Shown here piece after piece: positions 1-8,727 of a DNA stretch of 64,000 nt. Each line of letters starts with the position of its first letter. Position 1 is the stretch's first letter. The notes below the pieces were generated by a model. That model was not told the origin of the DNA. It saw only the letters and a list, made by a program, of their open reading frames with translations, and searched no databases. The stretch covers positions 246,154 to 310,153 of the forward strand of contig CAZPOV010000003.1 in NCBI GenBank assembly GCA_964588335.1, written 5' to 3'. This DNA is from JAGQZY01 sp964588335 (GTDB lineage Bacteria > Bdellovibrionota > Bdellovibrionia > Bdellovibrionales > JAGQZY01). A program made the position numbers and the translations under genes.

Positions 1-1
1 T

Positions 2-262
2 GATCAATTTTTCGGGGATATTCAAGGTAATATTATTATTAGTCGATTGGAACTCACGAACATTGGTTATTACGATATGCTGCTTGTCGGGAAGGTTCCA
101 GGAACCAATACTCCAGTTTCGATCAATACAATTGACTCATTCACTCAATCATTTACCAACAGTAATAGCACCGTGATGAGAGAAATTCGAGATGTCTCTG
201 TAAAGATCGATAAACGTATTAATAACGAAAGCCTGAGTGTTGTGATTCCTAGTTTTCTTTAA
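2..262 (+). CDS. C-terminal fragment of an unidentified protein
   Basis: The reading frame is open from the window edge to a TAA at 260-262, so only the last 86 residues of the protein are present. A TTG at 47 could serve as a start, but the frame upstream of it reads smoothly with no stop, so I treat the gene as cut by the window edge. The fragment is rich in Ile, Asn, Ser and Thr, has no cysteine and no clear membrane segment. I recognise no family. It lies tail to tail with the flavin reductase gene, separated by about 220 bases with no clear terminator. Confidence 0.5.
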   Translation, partial: DQFFGDIQGNIIISRLELTNIGYYDMLLVGKVPGTNTPVSINTIDSFTQSFTNSNSTVMREIRDVSVKIDKRINNESLSVVIPSFL

Positions 263-480
263 AATGTATGATTAAGCTTTGAGTGCTTATGACAAAAGAT
301 AAAGATGATGAATGGTGGGTTCCTTGATTTCAAGCGAGTAATAATTTTTTTGCCGATAATTTATATTATGTCACATAAAGTATGTATCGTATTGATATTA
401 CTAAGGTTAACTAAAATCTTTCAACCTAGATCTTTCTGTTACTAGATCCATTGGACTTCCTTAAACCAAACGATGACCCA

Positions 481-1146
481 TCATTTCTCACTGATACCTG
501 ACAGTGGAATACTCTGAACCGTTTTGTTCGGTTTTGCATAGGATAAGCGCGCCAGTCTTTGGGTTCTATGATAACTGTCCAAACCAGAAACAGCCACAGT
601 TGCCAATGCCTCCAGGTCAACATACCCATCATCCATAATAGCATCCTCGGCGATAAAGACTTTTTGAATTTCAGCGATGATAATTTTAGTGTCATTATGG
701 GTAACGTCTATCGTTTCAACGACTTTCAAACCAATTTGCACCCTTGATTCTTCAACAAACGGCGCTGGAAAATCCTTCCATGCCTCGGTCAAGCCCACCT
801 TTTCAAACTCATTTTCAGCGCGTTGGTAACGAGCGCTGGTCTGATGCGATGGACGATAGATACCATCGTGCACATGGTTGATTGTAAGAAACCCGGTGGC
901 CTCGATATTCATTAATGTATGCCGGGGCGACGCTGATGAATGGGGTCGTAAAACAAACCCCATAAGTGGCGGCCGGGCCCCCAAATGGAAACAAGAACTG
1001 ATCATTGCAAGATTACTTTTCCCAATGCCATCACAAGTTGCCACCAAATTTGCCGATTTGTATCCAGACAGACTGTTGATCAAGCGCACCCAGGGTCTTT
1101 TGCCAAAGTTTTCCGATTCTTCTTTCAAAATTGTTTTATAAACCAT
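481..1146 (-). CDS. Flavin reductase-like FMN-binding split-barrel protein
   Basis: A 221-residue soluble protein that fits the flavin reductase-like (FMN-binding split barrel) family, which bind FMN and either reduce it with NAD(P)H or use it as a cofactor. The pattern is a short N-terminal lead, then a strand with SANLVATCDG, a segment running into LGARPPLMGFVLRP where the flavin phosphate usually sits, and an NIEATGFLTINHV segment typical of the family. The length is normal. The start is ATG at 1146. It lies 9 bases downstream of the DUF3253 gene on the same strand, so the two are probably co-transcribed. The substrate cannot be inferred. Confidence 0.8.
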   Translation of the reverse strand: MVYKTILKEESENFGKRPWVRLINSLSGYKSANLVATCDGIGKSNLAMISSCFHLGARPPLMGFVLRPHSSASPRHTLMNIEATGFLTINHVHDGIYRPSHQTSARYQRAENEFEKVGLTEAWKDFPAPFVEESRVQIGLKVVETIDVTHNDTKIIIAEIQKVFIAEDAIMDDGYVDLEALATVAVSGLDSYHRTQRLARLSYAKPNKTVQSIPLSGISEK

Positions 1147-1155
1147 GACATTCTC

Positions 1156-1527
1156 CTAGTGGTTTCTATTTATCTGTATTCGAAAAGGTCCTTTGAATAT
1201 CACTGACTTTAAGACCTTTCCTTTTTGTAAAATTTGGATCTGTTGAGATAGAAAAAGGCGCCGACAGGCTTTGACGGTTCTTTGGTGCTGACCTTTCCAT
1301 TCAGACTCCTTGAAAAAAACGCGACTCAATTGTGAAGGGCAATAGTTTTTGTGAGGATTCTGTTTTAAGGTTTCAAATATGACACTTTCTAAGCGGCTAT
1401 CGCGTTTGTCTAACCTTTCTTGGGAGCATCTCTGACTGCAATACTTCACTTGTAAGCTTTTCTCTAAGCGTTTTTTATTTAAAATGGGAAGCCCACATGA
1501 CAAACAATGTATGCCGTTTTGTTGCAA
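1156..1527 (-). CDS. Zinc-ribbon plus DUF3253 protein
   Basis: A 123-residue basic protein. The N-terminus carries two cysteine pairs (CLSCG near residue 8 and CSQRC near residue 30) arranged like the DUF2256 zinc ribbon. The remainder, with YCPSQLSR, a central HQRTVKACRRL helix and a terminal GPFRI strand, matches the small winged-helix-like DUF3253 family. The start is TTG at 1527, preceded by AGGAG at good spacing. It is the first gene of a probable two-gene operon with the flavin reductase. Function is unknown; a nucleic-acid or protein-binding role is only inferred from the fold type. Confidence 0.75.
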   Translation of the reverse strand: MQQNGIHCLSCGLPILNKKRLEKSLQVKYCSQRCSQERLDKRDSRLESVIFETLKQNPHKNYCPSQLSRVFFKESEWKGQHQRTVKACRRLFLSQQIQILQKGKVLKSVIFKGPFRIQINRNH

Positions 1528-1577
1528 AAAGACTCCTATCTTAAGCTTTCCATCAATTTAGCACACGCTGGTTATTT

Positions 1578-1609
1578 GTTCAAGCTTTCTTGAACTTAAA
1601 GGCTTTAAG
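1578..1609. promoter_or_regulatory. Two abutting perfect dyads in a divergent promoter region
   Basis: Between the divergent genes starting at 1527 and 1795 there is GTTCAAG-CTTT-CTTGAAC (1578-1595), immediately followed by CTTAAAG-G-CTTTAAG (1595-1609). The two palindromes share base 1595. Neither is followed by a T-run on either strand, so they look more like operator sites than terminators. No regulator is identified. The remaining bases up to 1794 show nothing clear. Confidence 0.4.
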
Positions 1610-1794
1610 AAACCCCAAAAGTCATCGGTTCAATCGATGCAAATCGGAGAATTAGTAAACGGATCGTCTCAGAAAATGGACCGCCAAAGACCGAATATTG
1701 GCCCTCACCGATTGTGCAGGAAACTTCACACTTCCACCCTTTCAAATCCGGCATTTGCCTTGTTGTTGTCTAGCTTTTCGAGTAAAAAGCCAAC

Positions 1795-2769
1795 ATGAAG
1801 CGCGCTCCATTGTTTGTTCTTGTTGTGCTGGTTGTTATTGTTTTTTTGATTTACCAGTTTTTCCCTGCCGCCAAACAGCCCCCTGTGGTCATTGCTGTTT
1901 CAGCGTTTCACTCCAGCCTGCTTCCTATTGTCGCCAGCAAAAAAGATTTTTTTTCTAACCATGGTCTTAATGTTGAGCTGAAGGTGGTTGAATACGGAGC
2001 CGTTGCCATAGACCTTCTAAAACAAGGAAAGGTCGACTACGCTGTTGGCTATACCACGCCCGTCGTGCTCGCGTTGGCTGAAGGTTTTGACTTCAAAATA
2101 TTAACCCAATTGCACCGCGCCGCTAATAATACTTTTCTGGTTTTACGCAAGACCAACGCTATCCAAAAATTTGAAGACTTAAAAGGACGCCGGATTGGCC
2201 TGATAAAAAACACCAACGCCGAATTCTTTTTAAATCTCCTCATCCAACTCAATTATCTTGAACGAGAGGATATTCAAGTTGTGTACTTTGAAGGAGACCA
2301 ACATATCAAGGCCATCCTTGATGGTTTGGTGGATGCAATAATTGCCTGGCACCCCAGAGGCGACGAACTGGTTGCCGGTCATCATTCCGAGTTTGAAATT
2401 ATCACCTCCCCGCTTTATTCAGATTATTCTCTACTGGTAACCAGTCAAAACAGACTATTGAACCACCCCCAGGAAGCAACATCCCTCCTGCAAGGCCTTC
2501 TAGAAGCTCAAGCTTTTTTCGAAGAGAACAAAGACGCGGCTTACGAAATCACTCTCAATAAAATCGGTCAAGTTTCGACTCCCGACAATTTGTCACGCTG
2601 GAAGGATATTTCTTTTATTATTGAATTCACAAATGTATTTCACTCAATGCTAGAGGCAGAACTTGAATGGGCCTTTGCTCGACAGAAGAAAAAAGCTCCC
2701 GCTGTGGAGTCCTTCATTGAGTCAAAACCTTTAAGGGACTTAGAGCCTGATCGTGTTATATTGGAATGA
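1795..2769 (+). CDS. Periplasmic solute-binding protein, NMT1/SsuA type
   Basis: A 324-residue protein with a long hydrophobic N-terminus (residues about 5-23, with no obvious cleavage site or lipobox, so it may stay anchored) followed by a periplasmic binding fold of the NMT1/THI5/SsuA kind. Family features include the VAIDLLKQGKVDYAVG strand-helix near residue 75, where these proteins test ligand sites, and FEDLKGRRIGL near residue 125. No ABC permease or ATPase gene is adjacent. Instead its stop overlaps the start of a hybrid histidine kinase by four bases (ATGA), which suggests it presents a ligand to the kinase rather than feeding a transporter. The ligand is unknown. Confidence 0.75.
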   Translation: MKRAPLFVLVVLVVIVFLIYQFFPAAKQPPVVIAVSAFHSSLLPIVASKKDFFSNHGLNVELKVVEYGAVAIDLLKQGKVDYAVGYTTPVVLALAEGFDFKILTQLHRAANNTFLVLRKTNAIQKFEDLKGRRIGLIKNTNAEFFLNLLIQLNYLEREDIQVVYFEGDQHIKAILDGLVDAIIAWHPRGDELVAGHHSEFEIITSPLYSDYSLLVTSQNRLLNHPQEATSLLQGLLEAQAFFEENKDAAYEITLNKIGQVSTPDNLSRWKDISFIIEFTNVFHSMLEAELEWAFARQKKKAPAVESFIESKPLRDLEPDRVILE

Positions 2770-4715
2770 GGAAATTCACCCTACCAGCTCCCAACCTGCA
2801 ATGGCGAATTTACCTGCCTATTTTACTGGTGCTGACCAGTGGGTTGGCTGTTGTTTCGTTTTTTCTCATTGATTCTTACGCGAAATACACTGAATTAGAG
2901 CGACATTCCGTTTCAAAAGCCGAAGAAGAACAAATACTCATGCAACTGGCTGAGCAATCATCTGAAGTTAAAAATGCTCTCCTGATGTATCAAATGACGG
3001 GACACAATGAGCACTTCGCCAATGCTCAGCGGCTGATTAAAAACTATGAAAAGTACCTCAAGACAATTGAGTCTCTGTGGTCGAAATTAGGTGACATGCG
3101 ACTTTCTTCGGTTTCTTTTCGCCACGGAAGCGCTAAAGCATTGGAACTATTAAAGCGAACTCTCAATTCTCTGAGAAACGGCGAAATTAAAGAGGCCGAA
3201 AAACATTTTAGACTCTATTACAGATTAGCCGCCTTCAATTCAAGCCAGTTGAGAGATTTAGCAAACAAGTCGGAAGTGGCTCTTTCTAGGGCTCGCGAGG
3301 ATATTTTAGTCATCTTCCAACAGGCCCTTTTAGGCTTAATTTTCCTCTTTATTATTACTTTTGCCGCCCTTATTTATCTCTCCCGCATTTACGAAGAGAA
3401 AATTCTTCAACCCATTCAAAAAATCAAACAGGGCTTTACCGACCTAGAGAACAATAGACTGACCTCACTGAAACTTGGCAACAGCGATGCCCAAGAGTTC
3501 ACCGATCTGTTTTTAAGCTTTAACCGGATGGGTGAATCGTTGCTTGAATCACAAATGAAACTGATCAATGCCGAGAAAGAAGCTGTAAAATCTTCCGATA
3601 TGAAATCTCAGTTTGTTTCTAATATGAGCCATGAAATCCGCACACCTCTTAACACAATCATCGGATTGACGGATCTTCTTGCCGAAAAAAACTTACCCTA
3701 TGACACACAACTGACGATACAGCAGATAAGGAAGAGCAACCAGATCCTTTTAGGTTTGATCAACGATATCCTTGATATTTCGAAAATTGAATCTGGAAGT
3801 ATGAAAATCAATAGAGCGCCTTTTTCAATTTTCGAGGTGAGTGAACGAATTATCGAAGTTTTAAAACCCCCAGCCGAGGCCAAAAATATCAGTCTTAAAT
3901 TAACGATTGATGACTCAACCCCCGAATGGGTTTTTGGAGACCAACTTCGTGTCGAGCAAATACTGCTGAACCTGATCGGCAACGCTGTGAAGTTTACCAA
4001 ACACGGCGGAGTCACGCTTCACCTGACAAAAGGCGATACAAAATCCATCTGTGTTTCTGTAACAGACACCGGCATAGGGATGAGTGAAGAGGTTCTCTCT
4101 GGACTGTTTGAAAGATTCAATCAAGGCGATTCTTCGACATCAAAAAAGTACGGCGGCACTGGCTTAGGCTTAGCTATCGTTAAACAATTGGTGACATTAA
4201 TGAACGGAGAAATTTCAGTAGAATCAACGCCAGGAAACGGCTCTAAGTTTCAAGTAAAACTGCCACTACCCGAAACTCACAAGCAAATGAATAAAAAACA
4301 GTTTGAACCTATGAAAGCCAGTGATTTCGACCTAAAACCAGCCTCCATTCTATTAGTCGACGATGTCTTTGAAAATCGTTTTCTAATCAAAGCTTGCCTA
4401 CAAAATTTCCCCTACTCTTTTGACGAGGCCGACAATGGCGTAAAAGCGATTGAAATGTACAAGCAAAATTCCGCAAAGTACGATCTTATTCTTATAGATA
4501 TGCAGATGCCGATAATGAATGGTTATGACTGTGTGAAAGAAATTCGACACATCGAGAAATTGGCGCAACGCCAACCCATTAAAATTTTCGCTCTGTCGGC
4601 TTACTCTTTGGATAACGAAATAAAGAAAAGTTTTGATAGCGGCTGCAACGAATATATTAAGAAACCCATTGAAGTCGACAAGCTTCGTAAACTTATCGCC
4701 GAACATTTAAAATAA
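2766..4715 (+). CDS. Hybrid sensor histidine kinase with receiver domain
   Basis: A 649-residue membrane kinase. Order: transmembrane helix (about 15-37), a helical extracytoplasmic region of about 150 residues, second transmembrane helix (about 187-206), HAMP linker, HisKA with MSHEIRTP (phosphorylatable His289), HATPase with an N-box near 400 (LLNLIGNAVKF), DTGIGMS near 434 and GTGLGLAI near 464, then a receiver domain from about 527 with the acidic pair DD, phospho-acceptor Asp578 in LIDMQMP and the KKP lysine. All catalytic residues are present. It is translationally coupled to the solute-binding protein, which is the likely input. No output regulator or Hpt protein is next to it, so the receiver must pass phosphate elsewhere or act alone. 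Confidence 0.9.
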   Translation: MRKFTLPAPNLQWRIYLPILLVLTSGLAVVSFFLIDSYAKYTELERHSVSKAEEEQILMQLAEQSSEVKNALLMYQMTGHNEHFANAQRLIKNYEKYLKTIESLWSKLGDMRLSSVSFRHGSAKALELLKRTLNSLRNGEIKEAEKHFRLYYRLAAFNSSQLRDLANKSEVALSRAREDILVIFQQALLGLIFLFIITFAALIYLSRIYEEKILQPIQKIKQGFTDLENNRLTSLKLGNSDAQEFTDLFLSFNRMGESLLESQMKLINAEKEAVKSSDMKSQFVSNMSHEIRTPLNTIIGLTDLLAEKNLPYDTQLTIQQIRKSNQILLGLINDILDISKIESGSMKINRAPFSIFEVSERIIEVLKPPAEAKNISLKLTIDDSTPEWVFGDQLRVEQILLNLIGNAVKFTKHGGVTLHLTKGDTKSICVSVTDTGIGMSEEVLSGLFERFNQGDSSTSKKYGGTGLGLAIVKQLVTLMNGEISVESTPGNGSKFQVKLPLPETHKQMNKKQFEPMKASDFDLKPASILLVDDVFENRFLIKACLQNFPYSFDEADNGVKAIEMYKQNSAKYDLILIDMQMPIMNGYDCVKEIRHIEKLAQRQPIKIFALSAYSLDNEIKKSFDSGCNEYIKKPIEVDKLRKLIAEHLK

Positions 4716-4775
4716 TGTAGGCGGGACGATTACAAATATTTAGCGAGCCTGTTTTGTACTTGTGTCGATCAAAAA

Positions 4776-5603
4776 TTACTCATCGGTAGTTCCAGGACGA
4801 GCGGCATTGACAAAAAAATCTTTTATTTTTTCTTCATGGAACCACCAAGTTTTAACAATGGTCCAGAAATGACTGGACTCAAAACGGTAGGTTTCATCGG
4901 GTTCAAAAGCCTGCTCCCAGTTCAACTGGTATTGTGTGGCCACAGTTTGATCATCGTCTGAAATCACCAGAGCTAACGGCTTTTCAACAATGGTTTCAGA
5001 GTAGGTCAAAGCATCAAGGTCTTTTGGGATGGCGGCTTTTAAGGCCCGTTCGTATTCCAAAACGCTTGAATATCCGAATTTTTGCATACGTTTTTGTCGG
5101 TACATTTTCAGTGTCTTTTCATCCGAACCAGCAATGACTTTATGAATCGGCCCCCCACCAGCAATTAAAAAAGCGGCTTGAATGCGTTGATCACGGCCAA
5201 AGGCTGTCATTCCATGCAAAGCCCCCACACTAGTGCCAAGAATTCCGATAAAAGGTCTTTCAAATTCATTTAAGACAATCTGAATAGCCTGCTGTCCCCG
5301 ACTCAAAAGTTTCTCGTGAATCGAAAGATCCAAGGAGGTTTCACCCAAGCCTTGCCAACTCTCGACTATGATCGCCTCAAAGCTGTTTTCACACAACAGC
5401 TCAGCATACTGGCGATCAAGGAAATTACTTCCTCCGGTGGGCGGCATGATCACAACCAGGCCAATACTGTTTTTCGGCTGATGCCGAGTCAATCGAAGTT
5501 CAAGTTTTTGCAACTGAATGGATTCAGTTTCACATTGGGTTTGGCTGTTTGAAACACAGCCCGAAATAGCAATTATAAGCATTAAAAACGATCGTAAAAT
5601 CAT
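4776..5603 (-). CDS. Alpha/beta-hydrolase fold lipoprotein
   Basis: A 275-residue protein starting with a lipoprotein signal peptide (lipobox ISGC, Cys16). The body reads as an alpha/beta hydrolase: an early VVIMPPTGGS strand and oxyanion loop, the nucleophile elbow GTSVG, a late acidic ISDDDQTV turn and a C-terminal SSHFW histidine. These give a plausible Ser-Asp-His triad. The substrate is unknown; an envelope esterase or lipase-like role is possible. It ends 60 bases from the kinase gene on the other strand, without a clear terminator, and lies downstream of two further lipoprotein genes on the same strand. Confidence 0.7.
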   Translation of the reverse strand: MILRSFLMLIIAISGCVSNSQTQCETESIQLQKLELRLTRHQPKNSIGLVVIMPPTGGSNFLDRQYAELLCENSFEAIIVESWQGLGETSLDLSIHEKLLSRGQQAIQIVLNEFERPFIGILGTSVGALHGMTAFGRDQRIQAAFLIAGGGPIHKVIAGSDEKTLKMYRQKRMQKFGYSSVLEYERALKAAIPKDLDALTYSETIVEKPLALVISDDDQTVATQYQLNWEQAFEPDETYRFESSHFWTIVKTWWFHEEKIKDFFVNAARPGTTDE

Positions 5604-5670
5604 GCAAAGAACTTAAAACATCAAAAGTCCCCTTGCAATCACATTGGCGGAAAAGATTCCTTCAAAAGCC

Positions 5671-6333
5671 TTAAAGAGCCTTTAAAAAGAAATCAAATCG
5701 GTAGCCGTAGCCACCTTGGGCATCGCACTTCATAGCTCCTCCGGAAAGACGCATAGCCTTTACGGCAGCGACTTCATCGTTGATGGGGGTGCGACGCCAC
5801 TGACCTTTTTCAACAGGATCTCCCAGGCGTGCAAAGTCCGACGCCGCCAGCTGAACTTTTTGTCCAAAAATAAAAGACGATTCTGAAGCGACAAATTCTA
5901 TAAATCGTTGGCGTAAACGATTCACCATTTTTTCATTGCGCCTCTCGCCACACTCTCTTTGTACAAGAGCCACCTGCTTCACTTTACCGGCATTATTAGT
6001 AAACATCATGATTTCGCCAGAAACCCAGGTCTTTTTCGAAGCTTGCCGCGCCGGACTCATCATATAAGGGTACGAGTAATAGGTACCCGCTTGGCTGAAT
6101 GTTCGGTAGTCTGGCTTCAACCTCTGCTTCACTTTTTCAAAAAGGTCTTCAGCCATCACAACCTGATTGTCCTTGATAGCCTCCGGCATCTCTTTCTTCG
6201 GGCCCATGACTCGCTTTGGTACCTTGTTGGCGGGCACCAGCTCCTCTTGCGTTGTCAACGGCTGTGTTTTTCGGGGTTGGACCTGGCAGGCTGCTAGCGT
6301 AAGCAAAATTAAAAAGACAAAGATTTTTCTCAT
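5671..6333 (-). CDS. Hypothetical lipoprotein
   Basis: A 220-residue lipoprotein when started at ATG 6333. This start gives an ideal signal peptide ending in the lipobox TLAAC and has AGGGAG just upstream; a longer frame start at 6393 would put 20 unlikely residues before the signal. The mature part has a proline- and lysine-rich linker, then a domain with SYPYMMSPAR and a cysteine near the middle (QRECGERR) and another near the C-terminus (KCDAQGGYGYRF) that could form a disulfide. No known family is recognised. It sits between two other lipoprotein genes on the same strand. Confidence 0.7.
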   Translation of the reverse strand: MRKIFVFLILLTLAACQVQPRKTQPLTTQEELVPANKVPKRVMGPKKEMPEAIKDNQVVMAEDLFEKVKQRLKPDYRTFSQAGTYYSYPYMMSPARQASKKTWVSGEIMMFTNNAGKVKQVALVQRECGERRNEKMVNRLRQRFIEFVASESSFIFGQKVQLAASDFARLGDPVEKGQWRRTPINDEVAAVKAMRLSGGAMKCDAQGGYGYRFDFFLKAL

Positions 6334-6402
6334 AGATCCACTCCCTATTTTGGCCATGTTATAACAAGGCGGACAATAAAGAAACTGGCTCAATGCTAGG
6401 AG

Positions 6403-7053
6403 TTAGTAAATACAGTTTTGGCCCGAAGTCCACGACAGGCTGAATCCTGGCGGAGGCGCCATATCGGTGTCGAAAATAAGATCATAACACTTTCTTTGCC
6501 CGAGAGCGCGGGCAAAGTCTGAAACAATCACGCCTTGTTCCCAGCTTGCGACCGCATCGTCGCCTATGATAGCGGCAAGACTCTGGCCCGCTTCATAAAC
6601 GGGAAAGAAGCCGGTTGCCAAGCGTTGGTTGGGAAAAACGGCTCCATCACCCAACCTGACCTCTGAGGTGGGTAAATCATAGGCACTTGTGTTTGAGGTT
6701 AAAAAAACCGCAGCCACAGCCTCGACATCACCCTTCAATAAAACTGTGGTGGGCTGCTGCAAATGTACAAATAGCAGAATGGGTGCTGACGACGGCGCGA
6801 CGCTGACCTCCACCTGCACTCGGTCGAAAGACAAGCCGCCGTTGATGACAGACGCTTGATAAACCACAGCTTCACCGGCTACGGGGGGCTCGGGTTGATG
6901 TGGATTGTCCGGTTGATCCCCGTCATCAGAAATATTTTGCGCTGAATTCTCAGCCGACTCACTATCGCCTCCACCGAAATTGGCACCACTGCAGTGAGTG
7001 AACGCAAGGATCAGTAAAAGATAGAATCCAATGACAGTGATTTTTTTTGACAC
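6403..7053 (-). CDS. Hypothetical lipoprotein with acidic linker
   Basis: A 216-residue protein with signal peptide and lipobox FTHC (Cys21), followed by a glycine- and Asp/Pro-rich linker (GGGDSES, QPDNPHQPEPP) and a predicted beta-rich globular domain. Two cysteines near the C-terminus (RKCYD, QNCIY) could pair. The HCS/NCS style of lipobox plus a Gly-rich tether matches other lipoproteins in this window. The start is GTG at 7053 preceded by a G-rich ribosome-binding site. An imperfectly placed inverted repeat (7068-7075 with 7095-7102, 8-base arms) lies in its leader. No family assignment. Confidence 0.7.
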   Translation of the reverse strand: MSKKITVIGFYLLLILAFTHCSGANFGGGDSESAENSAQNISDDGDQPDNPHQPEPPVAGEAVVYQASVINGGLSFDRVQVEVSVAPSSAPILLFVHLQQPTTVLLKGDVEAVAAVFLTSNTSAYDLPTSEVRLGDGAVFPNQRLATGFFPVYEAGQSLAAIIGDDAVASWEQGVIVSDFARALGQRKCYDLIFDTDMAPPPGFSLSWTSGQNCIY

Positions 7054-7254
7054 AATCGCCCCCTGCCCTCCTAAAACTGCAGTTTTTATGCCGCTTTAGG
7101 AGGAACAGAGACGAGCTCAGCGTCTAAGAACTAGGCAACAGTCAAACCGACAACAAAAGCCCTTGTCTCAATCCGAAACACGGGAATGGACAGCCAAATC
7201 TTAAGCCTCGGGGGACTGATCAGCCCGCCCCTCATTTCACCCAGGTTTTATCTA

Positions 7255-8388
7255 CTAAGATTTACGAAACTCGGAAGGAGTCATCCCTGTTTGTTTTTTA
7301 AAGGCTGTGTTGAAAGCTGACTTACTGTTAAAACCGGAACTATAGGCAATATTAATAATGGTTTCGTCGGCATACTGTTCATCTTTCAAGCGCCGCTTGA
7401 CTTCTTCAATACGATACTGACTGATCAACTCAAAAAAAGTGGTATTCAATCCAATGTTGACCACTTGCGATAGTTGATAGGGTGGAATCCCTATTTTTTT
7501 TGCCAAAGACTCAGAGCTTAAATTCGGATTGAGATAAGCCTTATCTTGTTCAAGAACAGTCTGCAATTTCGCCGCTAATTCGTTGACACGCTTTTCAGTC
7601 AAATTGGAGTTTTGATACTTCTCACTTTCGGTTTCACCTTTTTGATCAAAATGTCGCGCCATTTTCTCGCGGACATACTCACGATAAGATAAAGAGTTCA
7701 TCCGAAAAGCTTCAAAGAGATTGGCCATAAAAACAATGGGAAAAAAATAGGAATATGTGAAAGGCAAAAGAAAATTCTCTAGAGTCGCAGCAACTATGGA
7801 AAACACCAAACCCAGGACGAAAAAAGTATCGCGAGATGTCTTCAGGACACGTTGTAAAAGAACCACAGCTCCGACAACTGTGATAAACCCTGTGATTGAC
7901 AAAACAATATTCAAAAACTGTCGCGGGTGACCAATGCGAACCGTGTAGGAATCGACGAAATAATTGCCCGACTCAAGCAAATCGTGGGCGTGAAAAAACC
8001 ATGAATTTTCAAGAGCCAATGAGGCGATAAGCCCAATCAAGGTGAGAAAGGCAATAGTTAAGGAACTGATTCGATAGGATTTAAAGAGCCAACCCGGGAT
8101 GGCCACAAAATAACTGAGCGATGTGATATAAAAAGCCAATGACAAACAAAGCGCTAAGGTGGAAAAGCCCACATAAACATGGGTGAACTCAGGAGAAAAA
8201 ATTCGTGATTGGGCGACAAAATGTTCAAATGCAAAGCAACCTGAGAAAAAACAAAATAACGCTAGGGACCGGGAGCGTTTGTACATTTTGCTTATATAAA
8301 TTCTGAGCTGCACGCCCGAGAGAAAAAATAGGAAAGTGCCACAAGTAAAGGCAAAGCCCGGAACAATGCTGACAAGTATCTTTTCCAT
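7255..8388 (-). CDS. Seven-helix membrane protein fused to AraC DNA-binding domain
   Basis: A 377-residue protein. The first about 230 residues contain seven hydrophobic helices, and residues about 270-377 form an AraC-type double helix-turn-helix, with LSSESLAKKIGIPPYQLSQVVN as first helix pair and the family signature IAYSSGFNSKSAFNTAFKKQ near the C-terminus ending MTPSEFRKS. Such proteins sense a signal at the membrane and bind DNA directly. The start is ATG at 8388. A perfect 11-bp-arm inverted repeat lies immediately upstream and includes the only purine-rich ribosome-binding candidate. The 95-residue gene just upstream is on the same strand. Confidence 0.88.
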   Translation of the reverse strand: MEKILVSIVPGFAFTCGTFLFFLSGVQLRIYISKMYKRSRSLALFCFFSGCFAFEHFVAQSRIFSPEFTHVYVGFSTLALCLSLAFYITSLSYFVAIPGWLFKSYRISSLTIAFLTLIGLIASLALENSWFFHAHDLLESGNYFVDSYTVRIGHPRQFLNIVLSITGFITVVGAVVLLQRVLKTSRDTFFVLGLVFSIVAATLENFLLPFTYSYFFPIVFMANLFEAFRMNSLSYREYVREKMARHFDQKGETESEKYQNSNLTEKRVNELAAKLQTVLEQDKAYLNPNLSSESLAKKIGIPPYQLSQVVNIGLNTTFFELISQYRIEEVKRRLKDEQYADETIINIAYSSGFNSKSAFNTAFKKQTGMTPSEFRKS

Positions 8389-8389
8389 A

Positions 8390-8424
8390 GACCCTTTTTT
8401 ATCCCATCAAAACAAAAAAGGGTC
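8390..8424 (-). promoter_or_regulatory. Inverted repeat overlapping the AraC-gene ribosome-binding region
   Basis: GACCCTTTTTT at 8390-8400 and AAAAAAGGGTC at 8414-8424 form perfect 11-base arms with a 13-base loop, one base from the ATG at 8388. In the minus-strand mRNA the AAGGG part of the 3' arm would be the ribosome-binding site and would be buried in the hairpin. No T-run follows the 3' arm, so it does not look like a terminator for the upstream gene. It may control translation or act as an autoregulatory operator. Confidence 0.5.
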
Positions 8425-8439
8425 AATAATTCCTATAAT

Positions 8440-8727
8440 TTACGAGTCTAAAATAGTCTCATCGTTCTTTTCAAAGAACAATGCCAAAACCACTGGCTTG
8501 TGGGTGGCTAATTCGCCTTTGATGTATTCAAACATATTGTCAATGGGTTGGCCGGATTCGGTTAACACAGCCACGTGCTGAGCCGCCTCATTTGAGAGCG
8601 CTTTCAGCACTTCAGACATACTTGAGCAGTTTCGTACCATTGCACCGTAGTTGTCTTCTAATCCATTCACTTTAATAATGTTTTCAACTTGTTGAGTGTA
8701 GACTTGGTTCATATTGATTGCTTTCAT
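8440..8727 (-). CDS. Small hypothetical cytoplasmic protein
   Basis: A 95-residue protein without signal peptide or membrane segment. A good ribosome-binding site (GGAGAGGTGATC) precedes ATG 8727. Features are an N-terminal helix, NCSSMSEVLKALSNEAAQ in the middle, and a hydrophobic strand HKPVVLALFFEK near the end. No family is recognised. It is the upstream neighbour of the 7TM-AraC regulator on the same strand, 51 bases apart, so the two may be co-transcribed. Confidence 0.6.
   Translation of the reverse strand: MKAINMNQVYTQQVENIIKVNGLEDNYGAMVRNCSSMSEVLKALSNEAAQHVAVLTESGQPIDNMFEYIKGELATHKPVVLALFFEKNDETILDS

Noticed and set aside
426..695. Minus-strand frame inside the flavin reductase gene
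   Set aside because: It is in another frame of a well-supported gene and has no family features.
6334..6393. Extra 20 residues at the start of the lipoprotein at 5671
   Set aside because: The lipoprotein signal peptide starts at ATG 6333 with a ribosome-binding site; the extension would block it.
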